Shown: positions 26,757-35,681, counted from the first letter of the stretch. The stretch: DNA of 64,000 nt from Solidesulfovibrio carbinoliphilus subsp. oakridgensis (GCF_000177215.2 NZ_CM001368.1:2418001-2482000), one strand, 5' to 3'. Notes: a model not told the origin generated them from the sequence alone. Program-made: numbers and translations.

Positions 26757-27254
26757 TCAGGAACCCCCGGCCTTGGCCGGGCCCGGCCCAGCCGCGCGGC
26801 CAAGGCGGGGCACAATGCCGCCGACCCGGCGGCGGTAGGCTTCGTAGGCCTCGCCGTGGGCTGCGCTGAGGACCGCCTCCTCGTGGGGAATGCACAGGCG
26901 GTAAAAGACCGCCGCCACCACCGGCGCGGCCAGGGTGAGCGGCGTGCCCTGCAAGAGGGCCAGGCCCGGCACGATCAGCCAGACCCAGGCGGCGTACAGG
27001 GGATGGCGCACCACGGCATAGATGCCGCGCGTGGCGAGCTGGCCCGCGTCCACGGCCTTGTACACGGAAAACGTGCCGAGCGCGTAGACGACCAGCCCCA
27101 GGAAAAGAAGGGTGCCGCCGCCGGCCAGGGCCAGCCGCCACGGCACCAGCCGGTCGCACCAGGCTGCCAGCAGGACGGTGTCGTAGAGCACCGCCAACAA
27201 TCCATAGAGAATGGTCGCGCGATAAAGCGTCGTCCCCATGCCCCACCGGTTCAT
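26757..27254 (-). CDS. Isoprenylcysteine carboxyl methyltransferase (ICMT/PEMT)-family membrane protein
   Basis: 165 aa, about four TM helices, with the family's SAM-binding signature GIYAVVRHPLYAAW and the C-terminal CIPHEEAVLSAAHGEAYEAY ending (P.EE..L...FG..Y..Y pattern). Bacterial members methylate lipids or unknown small molecules. The ATG at 27254 is preceded by GGAGG. It may be expressed from a TTGACA at 27304-27309 on the minus strand. The substrate is unknown and the gene stands alone. Confidence 0.82.
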   Translation of the reverse strand: MNRWGMGTTLYRATILYGLLAVLYDTVLLAAWCDRLVPWRLALAGGGTLLFLGLVVYALGTFSVYKAVDAGQLATRGIYAVVRHPLYAAWVWLIVPGLALLQGTPLTLAAPVVAAVFYRLCIPHEEAVLSAAHGEAYEAYRRRVGGIVPRLGRAAGPGPAKAGGS

Positions 27255-27489
27255 GGCCCAACCTCCGCCGGTCTTTCCTCGCATCCACCCAAAAATCCGT
27301 CCCCTGTCAAGAGGCCGCCCCCGCCCCGCCCTCACGGCAAAGAGCGCCGCCTCCGGTCCTGGCCCGGCCGGCCGCAAGGCCGTCGCAACCGGGGCGCTCC
27401 GGCCGGGGCTTGCCCGAAAGGCCCTTTCGTGGTCCCTTGAGCGAAAGCCGGACGGCCCGGCGGCCGGGACCAGGCCACGGAGGTGACGC

Positions 27490-28404
27490 ATGTCCGCAAT
27501 GTTTCCGTCGCAGGGGGAGGGGGCGATGTTTGTCGACGTCCCGGGCGGCCGGGTCTATTGCCGCACCGTGGGCCACGGCGCGCCGGGCCTGCCGCTCCTG
27601 GTCCTCCACGGCGGCCCGGGCGTGCCCCACGACTACCTCGAACCCTTGGAGGCCCTGGCCGACGAGCGGCCGGTGGTCTTCTACGACCAGCTCGGCTGCG
27701 GCCTGTCCGACCGGCCCGACGACCCGGCCCTTTTCACGGTGTCCCGGTTCGTGGCCGAGCTCGACGCCGTGCGCCGGGCCTTGAAGCTTTCCCGGCTCCA
27801 CCTGCTCGGCCAGTCCTGGGGCACCATGCTGGCCGTGGACTACCTGCTGGAAAAAGGCCAGGCCGGCGTGGCCGGCCTGGTCCTGTCCGGGCCGTGCCTG
27901 TCGGCCCGGCAGTTCGCGGCCGACCAGCGGGAGCACCTCGCCCAGATGCCCGAGGACGTGCGGCTGGCCATCGCCGCGGCCGAGGCCACGGCCGATTTCG
28001 CCTCCCCGGCCTACGAGGCGGCCGTCACCGCCTTTTACGCCCGGCACGTCTGCCGGCTCGACCCGTGGCCCGAGTGCCTCACCCGGGCCATCGAAAAGAT
28101 GGGACATCCCGTCTATGCCCGCATGTGGGGCCCAAGCGAGTTCACCGTGACCGGCTGCCTGGCCGGATACGACCGGACCGGCGACCTCGGCGGCCTGCGC
28201 CTGCCCGCCCTTTTCACCTGCGGCCGCTTTGACGAGGCCACGCCCGCGACCACGGCCTTGTACCGGTCGCTTCTCCCGGGCGCGCGGCTGCGTGTCTTCG
28301 AGGACGCCTCCCACGAGCACCACCTGGAACGGCCCGGCGACTATCTCGAAACCGTGGCCGCCTTCCTGCGCCAGGCCGAGGCCGGGCCGCCGGGGCGGCC
28401 GTGA
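27490..28404 (+). CDS. Alpha/beta hydrolase, proline iminopeptidase (S33) family
   Basis: 304 aa. The ATG at 27490 follows GGAGGTGACGC. Oxyanion motif LVLHGGPGVPHDYLEPL, then FYDQLGCGLSDRP, nucleophile Ser in LGQSWGTMLAVDY, catalytic Asp in FTCGRFDEATP and His in DASHEHHLERP. This matches prolyl aminopeptidase and related tricorn-interacting F1-type peptidases. It would release N-terminal proline or other hydrophobic residues from short peptides in the cytoplasm; no signal peptide is seen. Confidence 0.88.
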   Translation: MSAMFPSQGEGAMFVDVPGGRVYCRTVGHGAPGLPLLVLHGGPGVPHDYLEPLEALADERPVVFYDQLGCGLSDRPDDPALFTVSRFVAELDAVRRALKLSRLHLLGQSWGTMLAVDYLLEKGQAGVAGLVLSGPCLSARQFAADQREHLAQMPEDVRLAIAAAEATADFASPAYEAAVTAFYARHVCRLDPWPECLTRAIEKMGHPVYARMWGPSEFTVTGCLAGYDRTGDLGGLRLPALFTCGRFDEATPATTALYRSLLPGARLRVFEDASHEHHLERPGDYLETVAAFLRQAEAGPPGRP

Positions 28405-28422
28405 GGACGCCGGGCCGGCCGG

Positions 28423-30459
28423 TCACTCGGCCGTCTTCACCCAGCAGCGCAGGACCTCGGCCACGCTCCAGGCCTGGGCGATGCAGCCGCGCGGCAGGAA
28501 GGGCGCGTCCGCGTCAAAGACCTCGCTGATGGAGCCGATGCAGGCGTCGTCCATGTGGGCCAGCAGGCCAGCCAGAAATCCCCGGGCTTCGTAGTTCCTG
28601 CCGGGATGGAGCCGGATCCAGGCGTCCACATAGGGGCCGATCAGCCAGGCCCAGACCGTGCCCTGGTGGTAGGCGGCGTCCCTGGAACGCAAGTCACCGT
28701 AATACTTTGCCTTGTAGTCAGGATGGTCCGGCGCCAGGGACCGGAGCCCCAGGGGAGTCAGCAGCTTTCGCGTCACCACGTCCATGACCGACGGCCACCG
28801 GCTTTCGTCCAGGACCGCGTGGTCCAGGGAAATGGCCAGGACCTGGTTGGGGCGGCAGGCGTCGTCCGGTTCCCCGGCCTCCCCGTCGATCACGTCGTAG
28901 AGGTAGCCCCCGGCCTCGTACCAGAACCGTTTGTTGAACGACTCCCGGGCCTGGTCCGCCATCCGCCCGATCGGAGCCGCGCCGTCCGCGTCGCCGGCGT
29001 CCAGGAGCCACCGTTCGAGCAGGCGCAGGGCGTTGTACCACAGGGCGTTGATCTCCACGGCCTTGCCCCGGCGCGGCGTCACCACCCAGTCGTCCACCTT
29101 GGCGTCCATCCAGGTCAGCTGGTAGCCCTCGGCCCCCTGGCGCAAAAGCCCGTCCTCGGGATCCATGCGGATGCCGAAATCCGTGCCCTGGCGGTGGTGC
29201 CGGACGATGTCCGCCAGCTTGGGCAACAGCTGACGCAGGGTGACCCGGTCGCCCGTCGTCTCCACGTAGCGGTGGATGGCGTGGAAAAACCAGAGCGTGG
29301 CGTCGGCCGTGTGGTAGAGGCCGTCCTTCTGCCCTTCCGGGAACATGTTGGGAATGAGCCCGTTTCGGATGTATTCGGCAAAGGTGCGCAGGATCCAGCC
29401 GGCCTCGTTGGTGCGCCCGGTCATAAGCGTCAGGCCTTCCAGGCTGATCATGGTGTCCCGGCCCCAGTCCGTGAACCAGTGGTAGCCGGCGATGACCGTG
29501 CGGATCTCGTCGCCGGCCGCCTTGGCCCGGACCGCGTCCTGGGTGCGGCCGACCGGGGTGATGAGGAACTGGTCGGCGGCCAGGACCAGCTGGGCGGGCA
29601 GGCCGCTTTGGAGCTCGGGCGCGGCCGCGCTGACCAGAAACTCGCACCGCTCGGTCTCGGCCCGAAAGGCCGCGGCCGGGGACAGGGCGTGGATGGTCTC
29701 CCAGTTCTCGGTCGAGGCCACGAGCGTGGTCTCCTGCCCCTCCTCCAGATCGGTGCGGAAATATCCCGGGCTCCACAGCGACCCCTCGCACGGATAGCCC
29801 CGGTTGCGTTCCGTGGTGTAGGGGATGGTCGAGGTCTCCTTGCGGTCCACGGTAAAGGCCGTGGACGGGCCGTGCAACAGCAGGCGCAGGGTCGGGTAGC
29901 GGGCCTCCCCCTCGATCTCGAACTGGTCGTCGTAGACCGACAGCCGGTAGTGCATGGCCTGGAGCAGGCAGACCGAGTCGTCGTGGGGCCGAAACTGGAT
30001 GGCCGGGCGCAGGTTCAGGCGCACCACGCCCGTGCCGCGCAAAAGCCGGTAGGTCACGTGGACGGTGTTTTGCCGGTAGGGCATGACCAGCCGCTTTTCG
30101 AGGATGCATTCGCCGATTTCATACCGCCAGACGGGCACGGCGTTTTCCAGGCGAAAGCTGGACAGCGGGTGGACCGCCTCCGGGGCCAGGCCCACCAGCT
30201 CCTCGGCCCCGGTGTAGACGACGCTCCTGTCCGGCAGCCGCAGCCGCTCGGACAGGCCGTTTAGCATCATCATGCGCCCGAGGGGGTTCGGCAGGGCCGC
30301 GATCAAAAGGCCATGGTAGCGCCTCGTGATCGCCCCGGCCACGGTGCCGGTGGCGTAGCCGCCAAGCCCGTTGGTGACCAGCCACTCCTTGTACCGATGG
30401 GGATCCTCGTCCGGGCTGTGGGGCGTGAGCGCCGGCGACAGGCTGATATTTTCAAGCAT
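28423..30459 (-). CDS. Glycogen debranching enzyme, amylo-alpha-1,6-glucosidase (GH133-like)
   Basis: 678 aa from the ATG at 30459 (MLENISLSPALTP). N-terminal GDE domain (EWLVTNGLGGYATGTVAGAI), then a long beta region, then an (alpha/alpha)6 catalytic barrel with WFTDWGRDTMISLEGL, a TWMDAKVDDW segment and RDAAYHQGTVWAWLIGPY. It cleaves alpha-1,6 branch points in glycogen or related glucans. It overlaps the treZ-like gene by 8 nt (ATGCTTGA), so the two are co-translated. Confidence 0.9.
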   Translation of the reverse strand: MLENISLSPALTPHSPDEDPHRYKEWLVTNGLGGYATGTVAGAITRRYHGLLIAALPNPLGRMMMLNGLSERLRLPDRSVVYTGAEELVGLAPEAVHPLSSFRLENAVPVWRYEIGECILEKRLVMPYRQNTVHVTYRLLRGTGVVRLNLRPAIQFRPHDDSVCLLQAMHYRLSVYDDQFEIEGEARYPTLRLLLHGPSTAFTVDRKETSTIPYTTERNRGYPCEGSLWSPGYFRTDLEEGQETTLVASTENWETIHALSPAAAFRAETERCEFLVSAAAPELQSGLPAQLVLAADQFLITPVGRTQDAVRAKAAGDEIRTVIAGYHWFTDWGRDTMISLEGLTLMTGRTNEAGWILRTFAEYIRNGLIPNMFPEGQKDGLYHTADATLWFFHAIHRYVETTGDRVTLRQLLPKLADIVRHHRQGTDFGIRMDPEDGLLRQGAEGYQLTWMDAKVDDWVVTPRRGKAVEINALWYNALRLLERWLLDAGDADGAAPIGRMADQARESFNKRFWYEAGGYLYDVIDGEAGEPDDACRPNQVLAISLDHAVLDESRWPSVMDVVTRKLLTPLGLRSLAPDHPDYKAKYYGDLRSRDAAYHQGTVWAWLIGPYVDAWIRLHPGRNYEARGFLAGLLAHMDDACIGSISEVFDADAPFLPRGCIAQAWSVAEVLRCWVKTAE

Positions 30460-32347
30460 CCTTTTTGTCCTCCCGAGGGACCGGGGCGAGGGCCACCGCG
30501 GCATGGCCCTGCATGCGCCAGTTCTCTTGCGTGTCCGGATGCGGTGTCCCGGTGCCGCCGTATTTGGGGTCCTCGCTCGACCACACGATGCCCCAGGCCA
30601 TGCCGGCCGGCGGGGCCAGGAGCGGTTCCGGGGCCGGGTCGAGGTGCACGTCGCGCCCGAAATTGACCACCAGCAGGCGGTCGTCCCCCTCCTGGCCGAA
30701 ATACCGCAGCACCAGGCACTCCTCGGCCACCACCGCGCCGTCGAGGCCCCGGGGGGCCTGGGCGGAAAAGACCGGGTCCTCGCGCCGCAGACGCAGGAGG
30801 TCCTTGTGCAGGTCGTAGACGGGCCGGTGGCGCTCGCGCTCCCCGAGGTCGAGCTTGCACTGCTCGAAGACCGACGGATTGCCCGGATCCTTCACGAAGG
30901 ACTGCATTTCGGGCGTGGCCAGGCTGCGGAACTGCTGGGTGAACTGGGCCCGGCCCTCGCGCACGAGCTTGGCCAGTTCCGGATCGTGGTCCGAAAAGTA
31001 GTAAAACGGCGTCGAGGCCCCGAATTCCTGGCCCTGGAACAGCATGGGCGTGCCCGGGGCCAGAAGGAGCAGGGCGGTCATGGCCCGCAGCCGGCCCGGG
31101 CTGGTCAAAAACTGCAGGCGCTCGCTGCGCCCGGAATTGGCGATCTGGTCGTGGTTCTGGATGTAAAGGACAAAGGCCTCCGGCGGCAGGTCGAGGCCGG
31201 GCGAGCCCCGGCGGCCCTTCTGCCATTTGTAGCGTTGTCCCTGGTAGAGGTAGCCGTACTTGAGCATGGACAGGAATTCCTGGGGCTTGCCCAGGTAATC
31301 GGTGTAGTAGGCCTCGTTGCGGCCGGTCAGGGCCACCATGGCGCTGTGGTGGAAGTCGTCGTTCCACAGGCTGTCGAGCCCGTTGCCGCCGGCCGTGGCC
31401 GGGCGGACCAGGTTCGAGTCCTGGGGCTCGTTTTCGGCCACCAGGATGGTCTGCCGGCCGGCCGCCGCCTTGCGGACCCGGCGGGCGATGGCGGTCACGA
31501 TGTACTCGGGCGAGGCGTCGAAGATCTGCTGGGTGGCGTCCAGGCGCAGGCCGTCCAGGTGGAACTCCTCGATCCAGTAGGCGGCGTTGGCCAGGAAGAA
31601 CTCGCGCACCGGCCGGGAGTTTTTCCCGTCGAAGTTGATGGCCTCGCCCCACTCGTTCTTGTAGGCGTCCGTGAAATAGTCGGTCGAATATTCCTTGAGA
31701 TAGTTTCCGCTCGGGCCGAAGTGGTTGTAGACCACGTCCAGGATGACGCCGAGGCCGTTTTGGTGGGCCGTGTCCACGAAGCGGCGGAAGTCGTCCGGCT
31801 CGCCGTAGAGCCACACCGGCGCGAACTGTCCCACCCCGTCGTACCCCCAGCCGAACCGGCCCGGGAAATCGGCCACCGGCATGACCTCGACGACCGTGAT
31901 GCCGCAGGCCGCCAGTTCGGCCAGCTCGTTTTGGGCCGCGGCAAAGGTCCCTTCCTTGGTGAAGGTGCCGACGTGCATCTCGTAGATGACCTGGCCCTTG
32001 ACCGACACGCCCGGCCAGCCGGCGTCCTGCCAGTCGTAGGCCGTCGGGTCCACGACCTGGGAGGAGCCGTGGGGCCCGTCGGGCTGGAAGCGCGAGGCCG
32101 GGTCGGGATAATCACCCTTGCCGTCCAGGCGGAACCGGTAGCGGGTGCCGGCCGTGGCCACGGGCACCATGGCCCCGTGATAGCCGTCCGCCAGGGCCTT
32201 CATGGGAATGACCGCGGGCGCGCCCGGGCCGGACTCCAGGACGAGTTCGACTTTGCCCGGACGCGGGGCCCATACGAGAAAATGCGTCCCGCCCGCGGGC
32301 TGGACTTCCGCTCCGATCGGGTAGCGGCGTTTGGTTTTCATGACCAT
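30452..32347 (-). CDS. treZ: Malto-oligosyltrehalose trehalohydrolase (GH13)
   Basis: 631 aa. CBM48/E-set N-terminus (THFLVWAPRPGKVELVLESG), then a GH13 barrel: VIYEMHVGTFTKEGTF, DVVYNHFGPSGNYL, nucleophile Asp in DGLRLDATQQI, acid Glu in ILVAENEPQ and transition-state Asp in IQNHDQIANSGR. It releases trehalose from maltooligosyl-trehalose. The start may be the ATG at 32347 or the one at 32341 (MKTKRRYPIG). It pairs with the debranching gene; TreY, the usual partner that makes its substrate, is not in the window. A branching-enzyme-like activity is less likely. Confidence 0.87.
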   Translation of the reverse strand: MVMKTKRRYPIGAEVQPAGGTHFLVWAPRPGKVELVLESGPGAPAVIPMKALADGYHGAMVPVATAGTRYRFRLDGKGDYPDPASRFQPDGPHGSSQVVDPTAYDWQDAGWPGVSVKGQVIYEMHVGTFTKEGTFAAAQNELAELAACGITVVEVMPVADFPGRFGWGYDGVGQFAPVWLYGEPDDFRRFVDTAHQNGLGVILDVVYNHFGPSGNYLKEYSTDYFTDAYKNEWGEAINFDGKNSRPVREFFLANAAYWIEEFHLDGLRLDATQQIFDASPEYIVTAIARRVRKAAAGRQTILVAENEPQDSNLVRPATAGGNGLDSLWNDDFHHSAMVALTGRNEAYYTDYLGKPQEFLSMLKYGYLYQGQRYKWQKGRRGSPGLDLPPEAFVLYIQNHDQIANSGRSERLQFLTSPGRLRAMTALLLLAPGTPMLFQGQEFGASTPFYYFSDHDPELAKLVREGRAQFTQQFRSLATPEMQSFVKDPGNPSVFEQCKLDLGERERHRPVYDLHKDLLRLRREDPVFSAQAPRGLDGAVVAEECLVLRYFGQEGDDRLLVVNFGRDVHLDPAPEPLLAPPAGMAWGIVWSSEDPKYGGTGTPHPDTQENWRMQGHAAVALAPVPREDKKDA

Positions 32348-32417
32348 CGGCAGAGCAACTCCATGGTTGGGAAGGGTGGAAGGGACCGTGCCCTGGGCCT
32401 CTGGTCCCTTATAGCCA

Positions 32418-32447
32418 TTCTTACGTGGAGCCGCTTAAATATGTCAA
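32418..32447 (-). promoter_or_regulatory. Sigma-70-type promoter for treZ-debranching operon
   Basis: Minus strand TTGACA (32447-32442), 18-nt spacer, TAAGAA (32423-32418), about 70 nt before the treZ start. Between the -10 and the start lies an inverted repeat GGGACC ... GGTCCC (32382-32408), which could be an operator or a leader hairpin. Confidence 0.55.
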
Positions 32448-32516
32448 TGCATCCCGGGCGAAAGCGTGTTTCGCGTCATCCGCCCCTGCCGGGGCGCCGT
32501 GGACCGCACGTCCGGT

Positions 32517-32882
32517 TCAGCCGCCGGCCAGCTTGACGCGGTAGCCGCGTTTTTCCAACTCCTTGGCCAGAAGCTCCCGATGGTCGCCCTGGATCTCCAC
32601 CACCCCGTCCTTGACCGTGCCCCCGGCCCCGCACCGCTTGCGGAGCTCCCCGGCCAGGGCCTCGAGGGCGGCCGGAGCCAGGGGCAGGCCCGTGACCACG
32701 GATACGCCCTTGCCCTTTCGCCCCTTGGTTTCCCGGGAGATCCGCACGATGCCGTCGCCCTTTGGCCCGGCTTTCGGCTGGCCGCAGGCGCACTGCCCGG
32801 CCGGACGGCCGCAGCCCGGGCAGAGCGCGCCCCGGTCCGTGGAATAGACGGGAACGGAATTGCTGTTCTTGGATGACGCCAT
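32517..32882 (-). CDS. yciH: SUI1/YciH-family translation initiation-like factor
   Basis: 121 aa from the ATG at 32882 behind GGAGGTTTC. The first about 45 residues hold a CPGCGRPAGQCACG cysteine cluster (four Cys, possible zinc knuckle). The rest is the SUI1/eIF1 fold: GIVRISRETKGRKGKGVSVV, CGAGGTVKDGVVEIQGD and ELEKRGYRVKLAGG. Bacterial YciH can influence start-site fidelity, but its role is poorly defined. It is monocistronic, on the minus strand. Confidence 0.9.
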   Translation of the reverse strand: MASSKNSNSVPVYSTDRGALCPGCGRPAGQCACGQPKAGPKGDGIVRISRETKGRKGKGVSVVTGLPLAPAALEALAGELRKRCGAGGTVKDGVVEIQGDHRELLAKELEKRGYRVKLAGG

Positions 32883-32994
32883 GAAACCTCCTGCGCCGAT
32901 TTGACGGAAAGTAAAAAATCCCGGACCATCCTCCGCCCCGGGACACCGCCGCGCCAGGCGGGCGGGCCTGGCCCGAAACCTCGTCCCGGGCAGG

Positions 32995-33939
32995 ATGGCC
33001 GCCATGACCTACAGCAAGATGGAATGCCTGACCATGCTGCTCGTCGTCTGCATGGTCGCGTTCGGCGAATACGCGGGCATCCGGGACACCATCTTCCCGG
33101 AGATCGCGGCCCTGGCCTTCGGGGCCTGGGTGATGGAGGAGCGGCCCTGGCCCGGGGCCGCCTGGACCATCTGGCTCTCGCCGACCCTGGGGGCGGCGAC
33201 CGGCGTCCTGCTCCTTCGGACCCTGCCCGTTTCCCTGGTGGCCCTGGTCGGCATCGCCTTTGTCTTTGTCCTGCTCGAACTGAAGCTTTTCCGCTCGGCC
33301 ATGTCCCCGTCCTTCTCAGCGGCCATCCTGCCGATCATCACCCGCATCGACAGCTGGGCCTACCCCGTGGCCGTCTGCGTCATGACCGCGGCCATCGCCC
33401 TGGTGAGCCAGGCCGGCGACCGGAAAAAGGGCCGGCCCGGGGACGCGCCCCTGCCGCCGCCAGGCCGGCCGGCCCACGCCTCGGCCGCCGCGGAATGGCG
33501 GCATTACGGCAAGCTTCTTTTCTTCATCCTGCTTGTGGCCCTTTTTTCCACCACCTGGGGCGGGCTCTACATGATGGCCCCGCCGCTGATCGTGGCCTTT
33601 GTCGAGCTGGCCCACCCGGGAGGGGCCTTGCGCCAAAAGTCCATGCCCCGGCTGCTGTTGCTCCTGTCCGCCTGCGCCCTGGCCGGCACGGCCTGGATGG
33701 CGGTGGTGGTGCGCCTTTTTTCCGGGCCGCTGTGGCTGGCGGCCGGGCTGTCCGTGGCCACGGCCTTTGCCGTGGCCAGGCGCCTGCACCTGTCCTCGCC
33801 GCCGGCCCTGGCCCTGGCCCTTTTGCCGACCATCCTGCCGCAGGAGGTTCTTTACCTCTACCCGCTGCACATCCTGGTCGGCAGCGCCATCTTCATCGTC
33901 CTCGGCCAGGTCTGGTTCAAGCCGGCGGCAGCGGCCTGA
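32995..33939 (+). CDS. Multi-pass membrane protein of unknown function
   Basis: 314 aa, about nine hydrophobic helices with a short charged cytoplasmic loop in the middle (DRKKGRPGDAPLPPPGRP, about 142-160). First helix MLLVVCMVAFGEYAGIRDTI; near the end PTILPQEVLYLYPLHILVGS. Start taken at 32995 (or the internal MTYSKMEC). No family recognised; a transporter-like role is only a guess. Nothing in the neighbours helps. Confidence 0.75.
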   Translation: MAAMTYSKMECLTMLLVVCMVAFGEYAGIRDTIFPEIAALAFGAWVMEERPWPGAAWTIWLSPTLGAATGVLLLRTLPVSLVALVGIAFVFVLLELKLFRSAMSPSFSAAILPIITRIDSWAYPVAVCVMTAAIALVSQAGDRKKGRPGDAPLPPPGRPAHASAAAEWRHYGKLLFFILLVALFSTTWGGLYMMAPPLIVAFVELAHPGGALRQKSMPRLLLLLSACALAGTAWMAVVVRLFSGPLWLAAGLSVATAFAVARRLHLSSPPALALALLPTILPQEVLYLYPLHILVGSAIFIVLGQVWFKPAAAA

Positions 33940-33987
33940 GCCGGCCGGCGGCGCGGTGGCCTCTCTTTCCGGAGAGAACCCGCCTCC

Positions 33988-34017
33988 TTGACGCCATACG
34001 GCATTTTGCCGTACAAG
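33988..34017 (+). promoter_or_regulatory. Toxin-antitoxin promoter with embedded palindromic operator
   Basis: TTGACG (33988-33993), 18-nt spacer, TACAAG (34012-34017). A perfect inverted repeat TACGGCA-TTT-TGCCGTA (33997-34013) fills the spacer and touches the -10, as expected for autorepression by a ribbon-helix-helix antitoxin. The antitoxin ATG at 34025 is only 7 nt past the -10, so its mRNA should be leaderless or nearly so. Confidence 0.6.
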
Positions 34018-34024
34018 TCAGCCC

Positions 34025-34306
34025 ATGGAACGCCACACCCCCACCGCCCGTCTGGAAGCCCGCCTGCCGCGCGAGGTGCACGCGCTTTTAAAGCGCGCCG
34101 CCGACCTGCAAGGCCGGTCCCTGACCGATTTCGTGGTCGCGGCCGCCAGCGAGGCCGCGCGCAAGACCATCGAGGATATGGAGATCCTCCGGCTTGCGGC
34201 CGCAGACCAACGCCTTGTGGCCGAAGCCCTGCTCACCCCGCCCGAGCCCGCGCCGGCCCTGGTCCGGGCCTTTGCGCGGCACGGCCGGACGGTCGACCCG
34301 GAGTGA
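34025..34306 (+). CDS. DUF1778 / TacA-like antitoxin
   Basis: 93 aa. Ribbon-helix-helix N-terminus (TARLEARLPREVHALLKRAA, then DLQGRSLTDFVVAAASEAAR), then a C-terminal helical tail that would wrap the toxin (EALLTPPEPAPALVRAFARH). No Shine-Dalgarno is visible. It is followed directly by the GNAT gene through a GTGA overlap, the standard TacA-TacT arrangement. It should repress the promoter at 33988-34017 and neutralise the toxin. Confidence 0.88.
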   Translation: MERHTPTARLEARLPREVHALLKRAADLQGRSLTDFVVAAASEAARKTIEDMEILRLAAADQRLVAEALLTPPEPAPALVRAFARHGRTVDPE

Positions 34307-34800
34307 GACTCCGCATCCGGGCACTGGACGGCGCCCACGACCGCACCGCTTTTCAGTGCGGCGAACCGGCCCTGGACCGCTACTTGCGCGAACAAGCCGC
34401 CCAGGACTGCAGGCGGCACATCGCCAACTGTTTCGTCGCCCTGGACGGGGACGCGGTGGCCGGCTTCTATACCCTTTCAAGCGCCAGCATCCCCCTGCCC
34501 GACGTGCCGGAAGAGCTGGCCCGCCGCCTGCCCCGGTATCCGGTCCTGCCGGCCATCCGTCTCGGCCGGCTGGCCGTGGCTTCCCGGCTCCAGGGCACGG
34601 GCTGCGGCGCGCTCCTCCTGGCCGACGCCCTGAAACGCTGCCTGCGGGCCGAGGCCGCGGCCTTCGCCGTGCTGGTGGAAGCCAAGCACGAACAAGCGGC
34701 CGCCTTCTACCGCCACCACGGCTTCCTCGACCTGCCGAGCCGCCCGCTGACCCTCTTTCTGCCCCTGGCGACGATCAAAAAAGCCCTGCCCCAGGAGTGA
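34303..34800 (+). CDS. GNAT-family toxin (TacT/AtaT-like)
   Basis: 165 aa, GTG start overlapping the antitoxin stop. Features of the toxin branch of GNATs: FQCGEPALDRYLREQAAQDC at the N-terminus, VAGFYTLSSASIPLPDVPEE, acetyl-CoA motif LGRLAVASRLQGTGCGALLL, VEAKHEQAAAFYRHHGFLDL and a C-terminal FLPLATI. Toxins of this family acetylate the amino group of charged tRNA and block translation; the tRNA target here is unknown. The pair is bounded on the left by the 32995-33939 gene. Confidence 0.88.
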   Translation: MRLRIRALDGAHDRTAFQCGEPALDRYLREQAAQDCRRHIANCFVALDGDAVAGFYTLSSASIPLPDVPEELARRLPRYPVLPAIRLGRLAVASRLQGTGCGALLLADALKRCLRAEAAAFAVLVEAKHEQAAAFYRHHGFLDLPSRPLTLFLPLATIKKALPQE

Positions 34801-34805
34801 TCCCG

Positions 34806-35681
34806 TCACCGCCCCACGCGCTGCACCCCGAGCCCGGCCAGAATCAACCCCAACCCGGCCACCGTGGACGGCAAAATGGCCTCGCCGACCAGGAAGTGGA
34901 TGAGGATCAGCGACAAAAACGGCGAGAGGAAGATGAGGTTGGCCACCCGGGCCGCGTTTTCGGCGTGGCGCAGGGCGGAAAGCCAGGTGACGAAGGCCAG
35001 GCCCATCTCGAAGACGCCGACATAGGCCGCGCCGGCCAAACCCTCCCAGGAACCCGGCCAGGGATCGGAAAAACACAGGACCGCGAGCAACGTCAGGGGC
35101 AGGCTGCACAGGAAATTGGCGAGAAGCCCCACCACCGGGTCGCGGTCGTCCCTGGCCCCGAGAATCCAGTAGAGGGCCCAGACCACCGTGGACACCAGGG
35201 CCAGGACCACGCCGGACAGGCTGGCGAACCGCAGGCCGAACACGTCGCCGTGGGTGGCGATGACCACCACCCCGGCATAGCTGACGACCAGGGCCAGCAG
35301 GTCCTTTTTTCGCAGCTTCTGGCCGAGGAGCGGCACGGCCAGAAGCGACAGGGTGATGGCCCAGGTGTAGTTGAGGGGCTGGGCCTCCTGGGCCGGGAGC
35401 AGGTCGTAGGCGGCGAAAAGGATGGTGTAGTAAAGAAAAGGATTGAGGGCCCCCAGGAGGAACGACCGCCGCCATTGGGCCCGGGTCAGCTGCCGCAGGC
35501 CGCCGAGGCGGCCCTGGAAAAAAAGCACCAGCCCCAACACCAGGCACGACGCCAGGCTGGCGTAGAAAAGAAGCTGGAGCGGCGCCAGATGGGCCAGGGA
35601 CAGCTTGAAGGCCGTGGCCACCGTCGCCCACATGGCCACGGTGGCCAGCCCGTACCGCGTGGCCTTTTTCTGGTCTTTCAT
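34806..35681 (-). CDS. DMT-superfamily (EamA) transporter
   Basis: 291 aa from the ATG at 35681, behind GGGG. Ten TM helices in two EamA halves: first LATVAMWATVATAFKLSLAH, second starting near VLALVSTVVWALYWI. LPAQEAQPLNYTWAITL and ENAARVANLIFLSPFLSLIL are typical RhaT/YdcZ-like sites. It probably exports amino acids or other small metabolites. Stops 5 nt from the convergent toxin gene. Confidence 0.9.
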   Translation of the reverse strand: MKDQKKATRYGLATVAMWATVATAFKLSLAHLAPLQLLFYASLASCLVLGLVLFFQGRLGGLRQLTRAQWRRSFLLGALNPFLYYTILFAAYDLLPAQEAQPLNYTWAITLSLLAVPLLGQKLRKKDLLALVVSYAGVVVIATHGDVFGLRFASLSGVVLALVSTVVWALYWILGARDDRDPVVGLLANFLCSLPLTLLAVLCFSDPWPGSWEGLAGAAYVGVFEMGLAFVTWLSALRHAENAARVANLIFLSPFLSLILIHFLVGEAILPSTVAGLGLILAGLGVQRVGR

